Of a stretch of 64,000 nucleotides of DNA, positions 37,101 to 45,215 are shown piece by piece. This DNA comes from CAWJJM01 sp963843275 (GTDB taxonomy: Bacteria; Acidobacteriota; Thermoanaerobaculia; Multivoradales; JBCCEF01): positions 372,001 through 436,000 of the forward strand of contig CAWJJM010000010.1 of the NCBI GenBank assembly GCA_963843275.1, written 5' to 3'. The notes beneath the pieces are model-generated. The model did no database searches. It worked only from the letters and a program-made list of their open reading frames with translations, and was not told the origin of the DNA. The translations under genes and the position numbers were made by a program. The stretch's first letter is position 1, and the number at the start of each line of letters is the position of its first letter.

Positions 37101-38786
37101 CCAGGTCTGGATGCCGGAGTGCGAGTTCAGCGCGCCGATGTCGCCGTTGGCGTCCTCGCCCCTCCCGCCGGAGTCCTCACCGTCGGAGATCAGGATGATG
37201 TACGGCCGGCGGCAGCCGAACTCCGGGTCGTTGGTGCAGGCGAGGTCCTCCCAGCCCTGCGCGTACTCCACGAAGCTCGTGTCCTTGCACTTGTTCGAGC
37301 CGGCCTGCCCCTCCTCGCCCAGGTACCAGCAGCGCACGTCGTTGATCGCCTTGGCCAGCGGGCTGCGGTCGGCGGCGAGCAACGGCGGCGGGGCCGAGGG
37401 CTGCAGCACGCCGGAGCTGCTGGTCGAGAAGTAGGAGGCGGCCCGGAAGTCGGGGGTGACGGTTCCCGACGGGTCGTAGTTCGGCGCCAGCCGGCTGAGG
37501 AAGTCGGTCTTCCAGCTGTTGGTCCAGTGGAAGGGCAGCACGTCGCCCTTGTCCATGGCGCGCCCGACGCTGCTCACCACGGTCTGGAGCACCGGCTTCA
37601 GCACCACCAGGTCGGCGGCCGGGCAGGTCGCCGCCGGGCCGCCGCTGGCGCAGAAGCGGTCGACGGTGGTCACGTCGTTGTCGAACCCGGTGTCGCCGGT
37701 GATCACCCCGGAGTCGTAGTTGCCCTCCCAGCCCTTGCCGGTGAAGGGGTGGGCGCCGGCGTTGTAGTCCGCGTCGCTGAGCACGTCGCTCCACTCCCAG
37801 ACGGGAGCGGTCTCCTCGTCGTCGCCGCCCGGCCCCCACTCCGGCTCGTTGACGTAGAAGAAGCGGTTGACGTACGGGTCGAGGCGGAGGTCGAGGCGCG
37901 CCGTCTTGGTGCCGAAGCTGGAGTCGAAGGGGGTGGAGGTCGGGGTACCGCAGTCCTTCTTCGCGTTGCCGACGAACTTCTTCAGCTCCAACTCGACGTG
38001 CAGGTAGTCCTCGCCGATCTTGCTCAACGAGCTGTCGGGGCGGTTGCCTGGACGCCCGACCTCCATCAGGTAGGTGCTGCCGCCCGTCTTCAGCCACAGG
38101 TAGCTGTGGTCGGTGGCGCCCACGGCGAAGCTGCTCGCCTGGTCGCGGCCGGCCGCGGTGTCCAGGTCCAAGGGGGTGCCGCACCTCCCGGCTTCGATGA
38201 AGCTGCCCGCGACGAACGGCGGCCCGAAGGTCATCACGTCGCCGGTGATCTCGGCGACCCGGGTGTCGAAGTCGGGGGGCGTCGGGTCGCTGGCGATCGG
38301 GATGATGTTGCCGTTCTCGTCGACGTCGGGGACCTGGATCAGCTCGGTCAGCGCCGAGCCGTCGCCGTCGGCGTCGGGGTCCGGCCGCGGGAACGCGATC
38401 GGCCAATCGGCGTCGAGGGCCGTCTCGTTGTAGTAGATCCAGTGGGCGCTGACCGCGTGGGCGTGCTCCTGGTTGAAGGTGGCGAAGCCGAAATGGACGT
38501 CGTTGACGTCCTTGAAGACGTTGTACAGCGCCTGCTTGGCCTGGTAGAGGCGCGAGTCCGGGCCGTCGGCGCCGCCGGGCGTCCAGCGCTGCTCGCCCAT
38601 CTTCATCGCCATCGATCCCGAGGTGTCGAGCACCACGAACAGGTACGGCGTGGCGCCGCTGAAGCGCAGCAGGTCGCGGTCGTCGGCCCAGGTGGGGCCG
38701 GCGACCAGGCTCAGCAGCACGGCGGCGGTGGCGAACAGTGCCGCGGCGACCAGCGCCCGGCGGGGGATGGAGCGGGTGGCGCGCAT
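34158..38786 (-). CDS. pilY1: PilY1-type type IV pilus tip/assembly protein with von Willebrand A domain
   Basis: 1542 residues. Signal peptide up to about residue 34, then a VWA domain with a complete metal-ion site (Asp54-Thr-Ser56-Gly-Ser58 in VVLDTSGSM) and IILISDGEDSGGRGEDANG. The C-terminal half shows the PilY1 propeller features: LIVGSDDGMLHVLDAG, AYVPRVVFPTLKQLAG, WRTVVVGGFREGGLGYFGLD and a calcium-loop-like DTDGDGYFDRIYVGTLAG. PilY1 proteins prime pilus assembly and mediate adhesion and surface sensing. Many Cys pairs fit a periplasmic or extracellular protein. Its position after pilX, pilW, pilV and fimT is the standard minor-pilin cassette order. Intact, with no frameshift seen. 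Confidence 0.93.
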   Translation of the reverse strand: MRATRSIPRRALVAAALFATAAVLLSLVAGPTWADDRDLLRFSGATPYLFVVLDTSGSMAMKMGEQRWTPGGADGPDSRLYQAKQALYNVFKDVNDVHFGFATFNQEHAHAVSAHWIYYNETALDADWPIAFPRPDPDADGDGSALTELIQVPDVDENGNIIPIASDPTPPDFDTRVAEITGDVMTFGPPFVAGSFIEAGRCGTPLDLDTAAGRDQASSFAVGATDHSYLWLKTGGSTYLMEVGRPGNRPDSSLSKIGEDYLHVELELKKFVGNAKKDCGTPTSTPFDSSFGTKTARLDLRLDPYVNRFFYVNEPEWGPGGDDEETAPVWEWSDVLSDADYNAGAHPFTGKGWEGNYDSGVITGDTGFDNDVTTVDRFCASGGPAATCPAADLVVLKPVLQTVVSSVGRAMDKGDVLPFHWTNSWKTDFLSRLAPNYDPSGTVTPDFRAASYFSTSSSGVLQPSAPPPLLAADRSPLAKAINDVRCWYLGEEGQAGSNKCKDTSFVEYAQGWEDLACTNDPEFGCRRPYIILISDGEDSGGRGEDANGDIGALNSHSGIQTWALNLGDPSRCGAGGGLHPIVQAGKGECINVDSQAKLRQALQQILGKIRTEARSFASAAVPSVQATVEQKIFLTSFNPMNDSSVWEGSIFAFLKPLPTDNTGKPATQARCDQTGSITVSDRTQGCLLWDAGKVLHDTQLPASGTDYLDLSDPDLRRVFYARRATSPGEWANSRRLFDPVVTTVGSETPQAVRFDLFDGFQVGYNANEGSPADATVNQGAADIVNNVIDHTLAEKTGTVSVVDPVTGSTTDRTDHFLLGDIFHSTPVVVGTPANTVYFAGDTNGEAGGTCEPDDGLSNRGYRCFFSKQRLRRKMLIVGSDDGMLHVLDAGIFRETGSDHFSNKTLDNEFDNGTGKELFAYVPRVVFPTLKQLAGADGQQYTVDGTVTVADVFIDPVKEAASTFPDPDEREWRTVVVGGFREGGLGYFGLDITQPDPVDTDADLGFVPTNTSGNNGPGGDPLPECTTDYDPTVCGPVPFPSVLWEFTDALWDPNLDGGLGRWLYADEECFARDPDDGHCTSVGNQTLDLGFSWSVPNIGRIRVCKLDGTKCNPDISSDETADDDLVDRFVAVFGGGMDVGNKTLDWRRLSGETAAAYQARIEGADVRGNWIYMVDIETGQVIYKQQLAGAVPSEPAAVDTDGDGYFDRIYVGTLAGYLYRADLGTIAGEYPAVEMLDKNYFDPTDNTAYSEPVVRLPDDVWKPVVIFDANWDDSSPTVDPRPIYQRPSVIFVADQGKYALAFGTGDRENLWSVDTQDDRFYVFLDQVVSTASVGSPLTEASLEPIAAAASPNDVASNYLVLPGGWSMDLAENERVITDGFALSGLMIFSTFVPDWSDDEGNPINPGCTQNSGGQGANKDTSQQTCAKVGTSNVYVVNATNGNGLLFDSTGAATRSKEIPTFVTNPFAEPGTTKQAGDSNSTQKTADDLTPDLIKVMDSLKALFPAQCKFANYRIDVKTIAADTSLQFIAPVPVCIIERNWKEF

Positions 38787-38800
38787 CAGGGGCCTCCGTC

Positions 38801-39349
38801 TCAGAATCGCAGCTTCTTGAGCTCGTCCGGCTTGGTCAGCGCCTCGTACGCTTCCGGGGTCTGGCGCCAGGGCTGGACCTCGATCATCGAGGTCACGGTC
38901 TTCTCGCCGAGCGGGGTGCCGGCGGCGCCGCGACGGCGCACGGCGGTGGCGGTGATCGCGTGGTTGATGGCCCGGAAGGAGTGCTCGCTGTAGGAGCCCA
39001 TCTGGTTGATCTCGCACAGGTTGCAGGGCGAGTCGAGGATCGGGTAGAAGGGCGACGTCTCGACCTGGAAGGTCATCCCGGACAGGCGGCTCCCCGGGTC
39101 GGCCAACGGGTACGTCGCGCTCGAGTAGTCGGCATCGGTCAGGGCGCGGGCGGTCGACGCGGCGATCCCCGAGTTGGCGGCGTAGAAGAGCCGCTCGCCC
39201 ACCCGCTCGTTGGCCCCGATCTGCCGCTCGCTCTGGGTGATCAGCGCCAACGACAGGCCGATGATGGTGAGGATGACGAGGACCAGCAACGCCGCGATGT
39301 AGGCGCTGCCGGACTCGCCGCGGCGGCCGGCGGCATGGGGGGGTCGCAT
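38801..39349 (-). CDS. pilX: PilX/GspK-like minor pilin
   Basis: 182 residues. GESGSAYIAALLVLVILTII is a prepilin-like N-terminus with a hydrophobic stalk. The residue five positions after the processing Gly is Ala rather than Glu, as in GspK/PilX-type tip subunits. RQIGANERVGERLFYAANSG is the conserved PilX_N motif region (ERxxxxAANSG). The rest is a globular head with CNLCEIN. The ATG at 39349 overlaps the pilW stop by one base. It probably sits at the pilus tip with PilY1. Confidence 0.85.
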   Translation of the reverse strand: MRPPHAAGRRGESGSAYIAALLVLVILTIIGLSLALITQSERQIGANERVGERLFYAANSGIAASTARALTDADYSSATYPLADPGSRLSGMTFQVETSPFYPILDSPCNLCEINQMGSYSEHSFRAINHAITATAVRRRGAAGTPLGEKTVTSMIEVQPWRQTPEAYEALTKPDELKKLRF

Positions 39350-40623
39350 CACAGGTTCCTCAGGTCGACGACGGTGCGCAGCTCGCGGCGGTGGTAGCGG
39401 CGCTGCCATTCGGCGTTGTACTGGTCGTACGGGCTGACGCTGTAGTCCTTGTCCTCGATCGTGGTCAGCTCGGCGGTCTCGTAGTAGGGCTCGGGGCGGT
39501 CGGTCCGCACCAGGGTGTTGATGCGCAGGTAGTAGAGCGAGCTGCCGGCGTTCCACGCCGCCTCGGTGTCGTCGTCCGCGGGATCGTTGTACAGCCACTC
39601 GTCCTGGCTCTTCGCCAGCGTCGTGCCGTCGCCCTCGTCGATGCGCTCGTCGGGCTGCGCCCCGGGGACCCCCGGCGTCTTGTCGATGCCGAGCGCGAGC
39701 TGCAGGTCGAGGACGTTGTCGGCCACGATCTCCCGCAGGTTCGCGGCGTCGCGGGCGTAGGCCACTCCGGTGTTCGGGTAGAGGCGCGCCCGTGCCAGCT
39801 CCGGCATCACCGCGCTGTTCGGGTCGCTCGGCACCTCGCGCACGTCGCGGACGTAGAACTGGTACTCCTCGAGCAGGCCGGCGTAGGCCACCGTCTGCAG
39901 GTTGAACACGCCGCCGCTCGACAGCGCCCGGTAGCTGTCGGTGAAGACGCCGTTGTCCACCTGGAACTGGATGGTGACGCCGGTGACGTCCCCGCCGGAG
40001 ATGTCGACGCTGCCGCCCGGGACCATCTCGACCACGGCCCAGCGGCCCAGCGGGCTGACCAGGAGCAGCGCCTCCGGGTGCGAGCCGCCGGCCGCGGCGG
40101 TGACCTGCTGGATGGCGTCGCGCAGCGGCACCAGCGACTGCGGCGCGCCGGTCGGGGTGACGTTCGACAGCTTCAGGCTGCCGGTGTCGCCGGCGACGCT
40201 GAAGGTGTTCGCGGTGGGGCTGTTCTGGTAGATCGGCGTGGAGAACACGCCGCGCACCGTGAGCACGTCCGTCCCCTGGAGGGCCTTGGCGCTCGCGTCC
40301 CCCCCGATCAACAGCGGCGTGCCGCCGCCGACGTTGTCCTGGATCGCCAGCGCCAGCCCGGCGGGGAGCAGGTTCCCGCCGTCGATCGTCGGCAGGCCGC
40401 CGCGGCCCGCCATGCGGGCCATGCGCACCAGCGCCTGCTGGGCCACCCGCTGGGACTGCTGCATCTCGGCGAGGTGGGTCTGCAGCCGCGCCGTGCGGCT
40501 GCTGAGGTCGAAGACCGCCAGCACCCCGAGCACCACCAAGATGACGATGATCAGCGAGACCAGCAGCTCGACGAAGGTGAAGCCCGCCTGCCGGCGGCGC
40601 CTCGCGGCGGGGGGTCGGGACAT
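39349..40623 (-). CDS. pilW: PilW-like minor pilin
   Basis: 424 residues. The prepilin leader ends at QAG before FTFVELLVSLIIVILVVLGV, with Glu5 in place. A large head domain (about 390 residues) matches PilW in size and carries MQQSQRVAQQALVRMARMAG. I chose the ATG at 40623 because GAGGAG lies 11 bases upstream; an in-frame ATG at 40641 overlaps the pilV stop but has no ribosome-binding site. It contributes to the tip complex with PilV, PilX, FimT and PilY1. Confidence 0.87.
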   Translation of the reverse strand: MSRPPAARRRRQAGFTFVELLVSLIIVILVVLGVLAVFDLSSRTARLQTHLAEMQQSQRVAQQALVRMARMAGRGGLPTIDGGNLLPAGLALAIQDNVGGGTPLLIGGDASAKALQGTDVLTVRGVFSTPIYQNSPTANTFSVAGDTGSLKLSNVTPTGAPQSLVPLRDAIQQVTAAAGGSHPEALLLVSPLGRWAVVEMVPGGSVDISGGDVTGVTIQFQVDNGVFTDSYRALSSGGVFNLQTVAYAGLLEEYQFYVRDVREVPSDPNSAVMPELARARLYPNTGVAYARDAANLREIVADNVLDLQLALGIDKTPGVPGAQPDERIDEGDGTTLAKSQDEWLYNDPADDDTEAAWNAGSSLYYLRINTLVRTDRPEPYYETAELTTIEDKDYSVSPYDQYNAEWQRRYHRRELRTVVDLRNL

Positions 40624-40637
40624 GGGCCGCGCGCTCC

Positions 40638-41171
40638 TCATTGGGACTTGTAGAGCCGGACGACGAGGTCTTCGGGCTTGTGGAGGATGCCGCCCGCCTG
40701 CCGCGCCGTGGTCAAGGTCACCTGGATCTCCTTGATCTGCACCGAGCCGGGCGGCGCGTTGCCGTCCAGCGGCGTCGGGGTGCCCGAGGTGTCGAGCAGG
40801 TCGAGCACGGCGAACTGGCGGATCCGGGTGTCGCGCTGCCACAGCGGGGTCTTGCCGGCGCCCTCGGCGTCGGCGATGGTGCCGGCGATCCAGCGACCGT
40901 CCTCCTCGGTCCAGACCTCCGGCGTGTCGAGCTCCGTCTTGCCGCCGGGCACCGTGAGGAACGGGCTGTCGAAGGGGTACTGGTAGAGCTCCTCGGCGCG
41001 GGTGGCCGCCATGTTCGACATCGAGGTGGCCTCCGCGCCCGCCACGTTCGACCCCATCGCCTGGGTGAACAGCGGGATGATGCCGAGGGCGACGATCAGC
41101 AGGATCAGCGCCCCGATCACGGCCTCGATGAGGCTGAAGCCGGCGGCGGAGCGCCTCAGTTCCACTCCCAC
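40638..41171 (-). CDS. pilV: PilV-like minor pilin
   Basis: 177 residues from a GTG at 41171, preceded by GGGAGG at 6 bases. The start codon lies inside the end of fimT, a 16-base overlap. Prepilin motif RRSAAGFSLIEAVIGALILL with Glu5. SNMAATRAEELYQYPFDSPF resembles PilV head regions. The remaining head domain is Thr/Asp-rich without cysteines. The larger open frame upstream is an out-of-frame shadow of fimT. Confidence 0.85.
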   Translation of the reverse strand: MGVELRRSAAGFSLIEAVIGALILLIVALGIIPLFTQAMGSNVAGAEATSMSNMAATRAEELYQYPFDSPFLTVPGGKTELDTPEVWTEEDGRWIAGTIADAEGAGKTPLWQRDTRIRQFAVLDLLDTSGTPTPLDGNAPPGSVQIKEIQVTLTTARQAGGILHKPEDLVVRLYKSQ

Positions 41172-41770
41172 GCGTGACCTCCCTCCCCGTTGGCGCGCCA
41201 GGCCGAACCGTCCCACTTGAGGATCTCCACGCGGCCGGTCGCCTGCGGGCTGACCTTCACCTCGAGGAAGTTCGACCGCGGGTCGCCGAAGATGAAACCT
41301 CCGGTATCGCTCACCGATCCGTCGGGCTGGAAGATCGCCCGCTGATCGCCGCCCACGGAGGTGAACCCGACGATGCCGCTGCCGCCACCGGGCGCGGCGA
41401 GCTCGAGCTTGTCCGGCATCGGCTGGCGGCCGACCTCGTAATCGGTCCCGGTGGCGGACGGCGGCGTCGCCAGCGGGTTGTAGACGCCGTCCGGGGGATC
41501 GGTGGCGGCGGCGCCGTGGACGTCGGCGAACGCCACCACGCTGCCGCCGGAGACGTACACCACCACCGGGACGCCGCGGTTCAGCGCCTCGTACCGCCCG
41601 CGCTGGGTCAGCATCGCGACGCTGCGCGCGTAGCCCTCGAGGGTGCGCCGGGCGAAGAGGTTGTGCAGCGCGGGCACCCCGATCGCCATCAGGATCGCGG
41701 CGATGGCGATCGACACCAACAACTCCACGAGGGTGAACCCCGCGCACCGAGACCGTCGGGACGTGCTCAT
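41156..41770 (-). CDS. fimT: FimT/GspH-like minor pseudopilin
   Basis: 204 residues. The ATG at 41770 follows AAGGAGAT and gives MSTSRRSRCAG, then FTLVELLVSIAIAAILMAIG with Glu5. The head contains FARRTLEGYARSVAMLTQRG and FQPDGSVSDTGGFIFGDPRS, typical of the GspH/FimT family. In several species FimT binds DNA for natural transformation. It leads the minor pilin cassette and lies 64 bases after the sensor-kinase stop. A sigma-54-like sequence upstream would remove the ribosome-binding site and was rejected. Confidence 0.87.
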   Translation of the reverse strand: MSTSRRSRCAGFTLVELLVSIAIAAILMAIGVPALHNLFARRTLEGYARSVAMLTQRGRYEALNRGVPVVVYVSGGSVVAFADVHGAAATDPPDGVYNPLATPPSATGTDYEVGRQPMPDKLELAAPGGGSGIVGFTSVGGDQRAIFQPDGSVSDTGGFIFGDPRSNFLEVKVSPQATGRVEILKWDGSAWRANGEGGHAWEWN

Positions 41771-41834
41771 TCCGGATCTCCTTCTTCGCAAAGCCGGGGC
41801 CAGCGCCGGCCGCTCCCCCCCGGCAGACCGTAAG

Positions 41835-43742
41835 TCACTGTCGATCCACGACATCGGGGGGAAGCGGAGGGTTCCCTCCCGGCTCCGCACCTTCCTCTGT
41901 TTCGCTACCCATCGTAACAACTCTGCCAATCGGAAGCCGCACGACCGCCACGGTGCCGCCCCCCGGGCGGTCCTCCAGCCGCAGTGAGCCGTGGTGCAGC
42001 GAGACGATCCGGTGGGCCAGCGACAGCCCCAGGCCGACGCCGCCCGGACGACCGCTGGCGAACGGGTGGAAGAGGCGATCGCGGAGCTCCGGCGGCACCC
42101 CGGGGCCGCGGTCGCCCACCGCGATCTCCACTTCGTCCGCGGCGGCCGTCAACCGCACCTCGACGGCCGGGCCGTCGCCGCTGCCGCGGCCGGCCTCCGA
42201 CACCGCCTCGCGGGCGTTGTGCAGCAGGTTGCGCAGCGCCCGCTCGAGGAGCTGCGGATCGCCCCGCAGCACGGTGCCGCCGAGACCATTGTCCTCCACC
42301 CGCACCGCGACGCCCTCGAGCGCCGGGTCCGCCGCGGCGCGCGCCACCAGGACGCCCAACCGCACGTCCTCGAGGCGGACGCTGCCGGGGCGGGCGAAGG
42401 AGAGGAAGTCGTCGAGGACGCGCTCGAGGTGGTCGCTCTCGTGGCGCAGCTCGGCGAGCAGCTCCCGGGCCTCGTCCGGCGAGCGCTCGAGCAGGGTCAG
42501 GTAGCCGCGCAGCGTCGCCAGGCTGTTGCGCAGCTCGTGCGCCACGCCCGCGGCCAGCTCCCCGAGCCGCACCAGGCTGTCGGCCAGCCGACTCTCCTCC
42601 GCCTGGCGGCGGGCCTCGGTGAGGTCGGCGAAGAGCACCAGGAAGCCGCGCAGCCGCGGCGCGCCTCCACCCTCCCGCGGCGCCCGCCGCAGGGGGTGGA
42701 CGGTGAGTCCCAGCGTCCGCGGGGACGACCCGCCCAGGTCCACCTCCACCTCGCGGCGCTGGATGCCGCCGCCGGAGGCGACGGCCGCGGCGAGGAGCTC
42801 CCCCAGCGGCGGGCGGGCGGCCAGGGCCCGCTCGACCGGCGTCCCCGGCGGCGGTGGCGCGAGGGCGAGCAGCTCGGCGCCCACCGGGTTCAGCGACACC
42901 ACCTTCCCGGCGCCGTCGAGCAGCAGCAGGCCGCTCTCGAGGCTGGCGGCGAGGGTGCGCTCGAGCGCCGCCAGGTCGGCGTCCCCCGCCGCCGACCGCG
43001 GCTCGTCGTCCGCGTGCCCGGCCAGCGCCGCGATGCCGCGCTCGAAGGTCCGCACCAGCAGCTCGATGTCGTCCTCCGCCTCGCCGTCCCCGTCCGCCTC
43101 CAGGCGTCGCGCCGTCGCCAGCATCGCGTCGTACGGTGCCATCAGGTGGCGGACGAAGAAGAGCAGCAGCAGGCCCACCGCCAGGTCGATCCCCACCACC
43201 AGGACGGTGAGGACGCCGAGCTCGCGGCGGCGCGAGGCCAGCAGCACCGCCGGCAGCTCGACCCGCAGATAGCGGCGCTCGCCGCCGACGGCCAGCGGCG
43301 CCAGCGCCGCCACCGCGTCCGGCAGCGTCGGATCCGGGCCCCCGGCGACGCCGCCGCCGACCGTCGCCCGCAACGTCGCCGCCGGGACGTCCGGCGGCGC
43401 GAACGGCGCCAGCGGCAGGCTCGCCAGCTCGCCGCTGGCCGCCACCACGACCCCGTCGTCGTCGAGCAGCGCCAACGCCGCGACCCCCGGAGCGGCGCGC
43501 CGCAGGCGGGCGAGCGTCGGCCCCGCGCCGCCGGGCGACGCCACCGCCGCCTCCGCCGCGAGCGCCCGCGCCGTGCGCAGGGCGTCGCTGCGGTGGGCGT
43601 CGAGCAGCAGGCCGACCGCGCTGCGGTAGGAGAGCAGCGTGTAGGCGGAGAGGGCGATCAACAGCAGCAACGAGGCCGGCACCAGCACCGCCACCTCGCG
43701 GCGCAGGCCGAGGGCGCGGCGGCGCGGCGCGGCCGCCGTCAC
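41835..43742 (-). CDS. Membrane sensor histidine kinase, PilS/NtrB-like
   Basis: 635 residues from a GTG overlapping the prepilin peptidase stop. Two transmembrane helices (VAVLVPASLLLLIALSAYTL and VVGIDLAVGLLLLFFVRHLM) flank an extracytoplasmic sensor of about 150 residues. A PAS-like domain (GLLLLDGAGKVVSLNPVGAE) comes next, then a HisKA box with His402 (AGVAHELRNSLATLRGYL). The ATPase domain follows: N box LLHNAREAVSEA, G1 GDRGPGVP and G2 GLGLSLAHRIV. Classic PilS has six helices, so this is a PilS-like rather than a canonical PilS. It is coupled to the prepilin peptidase and precedes the minor pilins. Confidence 0.88.
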   Translation of the reverse strand: MTAAAPRRRALGLRREVAVLVPASLLLLIALSAYTLLSYRSAVGLLLDAHRSDALRTARALAAEAAVASPGGAGPTLARLRRAAPGVAALALLDDDGVVVAASGELASLPLAPFAPPDVPAATLRATVGGGVAGGPDPTLPDAVAALAPLAVGGERRYLRVELPAVLLASRRRELGVLTVLVVGIDLAVGLLLLFFVRHLMAPYDAMLATARRLEADGDGEAEDDIELLVRTFERGIAALAGHADDEPRSAAGDADLAALERTLAASLESGLLLLDGAGKVVSLNPVGAELLALAPPPPGTPVERALAARPPLGELLAAAVASGGGIQRREVEVDLGGSSPRTLGLTVHPLRRAPREGGGAPRLRGFLVLFADLTEARRQAEESRLADSLVRLGELAAGVAHELRNSLATLRGYLTLLERSPDEARELLAELRHESDHLERVLDDFLSFARPGSVRLEDVRLGVLVARAAADPALEGVAVRVEDNGLGGTVLRGDPQLLERALRNLLHNAREAVSEAGRGSGDGPAVEVRLTAAADEVEIAVGDRGPGVPPELRDRLFHPFASGRPGGVGLGLSLAHRIVSLHHGSLRLEDRPGGGTVAVVRLPIGRVVTMGSETEEGAEPGGNPPLPPDVVDRQ

Positions 43743-44517
43743 AGCAGCCTCGCGTAGGCGCGCACGATCGCCTCGCCCCAGAACAGGGAGACGCCGGCAC
43801 CGAGCGCCAGGAAGACGCCGAAGGGCAACCGGGTGCGCGCGTCGCCCCGCCCCCGGGCGATCAGCGCCAGGCCGAACGACCGAGCCGGCGATCGAGGCGA
43901 CCAGCAGGGTGACCAGCACCCCCTGCCAGCCGACGAAGGCACCGATCATCGCCAGCATCTTGACGTCCCCCAGGCCCAGGCCCTCCTCCCGCCGTAGCAG
44001 CCACCACAGCCCGTAGAAGACGAGCAGGAACCCGGCGCCGGCGGCGACGCCGAGCGACGCCGCCAGCAGCCGGTCCCGGGCCCAGCCAGGCCGCGCCGGC
44101 CAGGCCGGCCACCGTGCCGGTCAGGGTCAACCGGTCGGGGAGGAGGAAGTGCTCGGCGTCGATCACCGCGAGCGCGAGGAGGAAGCAGACCCCGACCGCC
44201 GCCACCACCGCCCGGGGCGTCGGCCCGAAGCGCAGCAAGCAGGCGATCGAACGAGGCCCGCCGTGGCGGCCTCGACCAGCGGGTAGCGCCAGGCGATGAC
44301 GGCGCCGCAGTGGCGGCAGCGGCCGCGCAGCAGGAGCCACGGAGACCACCGGCAGGTTGTCCACCGCCCGGATGGGCACCCCGCAGCCGGGGCAGCGCGA
44401 GCGCGGCCGCACCGTGGAGAGGCCGCGCGGGACGCGGTGGATCACCACGTTGAGGTAGCTCCCCACGATGAGCCCCGCGAGGGCGACGTAGACGGCGACG
44501 AGGAGGTCGGGGGACAC
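43739..44517 (-). CDS. pilD: Prepilin peptidase / N-methyltransferase (PilD-like), broken by four single-base indels
   Basis: The pieces add up to a full PilD, which cuts and methylates all prepilins above. Start GTG at 44517 gives AVYVALAGLIVGSYLNVVIH and CPGCGVPIRAVDNLPVVS (first CxxC). A shift near 44335-44340 leads to WLLLRGRCRHCG (second CxxC). Near 44245 the frame returns for FLLALAVIDAEHFLLPDR (first catalytic Asp). Near 44080-44090 it shifts to GLGLGDVKMLAMIGAFVGW (GxGDxK, second Asp). Near 43880 it shifts again to FGLALIARGRGDARTRLPFG, ending at 43739. All catalytic motifs survive, which argues for sequence errors rather than a decayed gene. Confidence 0.8.
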
Positions 44518-44563
44518 CGGCGGCGATTCTACGCGCCGGGGCCGGCGCCGCGGGGGCGGCGGG

Positions 44564-45205
44564 TCAACGGTCGGCGGTGGCCCACAGGTTGAGGCCGAGC
44601 TCGAAGTACCCGAAGCGCAGGCGCTCCATGGCGAAGCCGGCGCGCCCGAAGTACCAGCCGAGGAGCGGCTGGGTGTAGGCGAAGACGTGCTCCTCGATCT
44701 CCTCGGCGCTCACCAGCCGCAGCCGCGCGAGGACGCGCAGCAGGCCGTCGGACCACGCCGCCGGGGTGGTCACCACCAGCCGGCCGCCGGGCCGCAGGAC
44801 GCGGCGGATCTCGCCGAACAGCACCACCAGGCCGGCAGGATCGAGGTGCTCGACGACCGCCAGCATGGTCACGGCGTCGAGGTGGGCGTCCGGCAGCGGC
44901 AGGCGGGGCGCCGTGTTGAGGTCCAAGGCGTGCCACTCGATGTCCGGCGGCGATCCGGACGGCCGCTGCCGGTCGATCGCCAACTTCTCGCGGAACGAGG
45001 TGTGCGACAGGAAGTAGGGGTAGGAGCCGCAGCCGAGGTCGAGGATGCGGCCGCCGCGCAACGCGGCGGGGAGGAGGCGATCCGCCTGCCGCGCGCGCCG
45101 GCGGGCGAGCCAGGGCTCGAGGAGGCCGCGGCCGCGGGTGAAGCGCCGCGGCTCGGCCGGCGGGCCCGGACGGCCCGCCGTTGCTCCGGTGGACGGGCCG
45201 GGCAT
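44564..45205 (-). CDS. Class I SAM-dependent methyltransferase
   Basis: 213 residues from the ATG at 45205. Motif I is RILDLGCGSYPYFLSH, followed by IEWHALDLNTAPRLPLPDAH, MLAVVEHLDPAGLVVLFGEI and RRVLRPGGRLVVTTPAAWSD, the Methyltransf_11 pattern for small molecules or lipids. The open frame runs on upstream only because the M20 peptidase gene is frameshifted. The gene sits between the peptidase and pilD on the same strand. Substrate unknown; the ubiE-like end (LLGWYFGRAGFAMERLRFGY) resembles enzymes of surface-glycan or quinone pathways, but this is not decisive. Confidence 0.8.
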   Translation of the reverse strand: MPGPSTGATAGRPGPPAEPRRFTRGRGLLEPWLARRRARQADRLLPAALRGGRILDLGCGSYPYFLSHTSFREKLAIDRQRPSGSPPDIEWHALDLNTAPRLPLPDAHLDAVTMLAVVEHLDPAGLVVLFGEIRRVLRPGGRLVVTTPAAWSDGLLRVLARLRLVSAEEIEEHVFAYTQPLLGWYFGRAGFAMERLRFGYFELGLNLWATADR

Positions 45206-45215
45206 CGGCCCGATC

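Noticed and set aside
35556..38993. Plus-strand frame of 1145 codons opposite pilY1
   Set aside because: Val/Gly/Arg/His-rich translation with no recognisable motif. The pilY1 frame has VWA and PilY1 blocks throughout.
41787..41802. Sigma-54-like TGGCCCCGGCTTTGCG upstream of fimT on the minus strand
   Set aside because: The spacing fits, but transcription would start about 6 bases before the ATG and lose the good AAGGAGAT ribosome-binding site. Probably chance.
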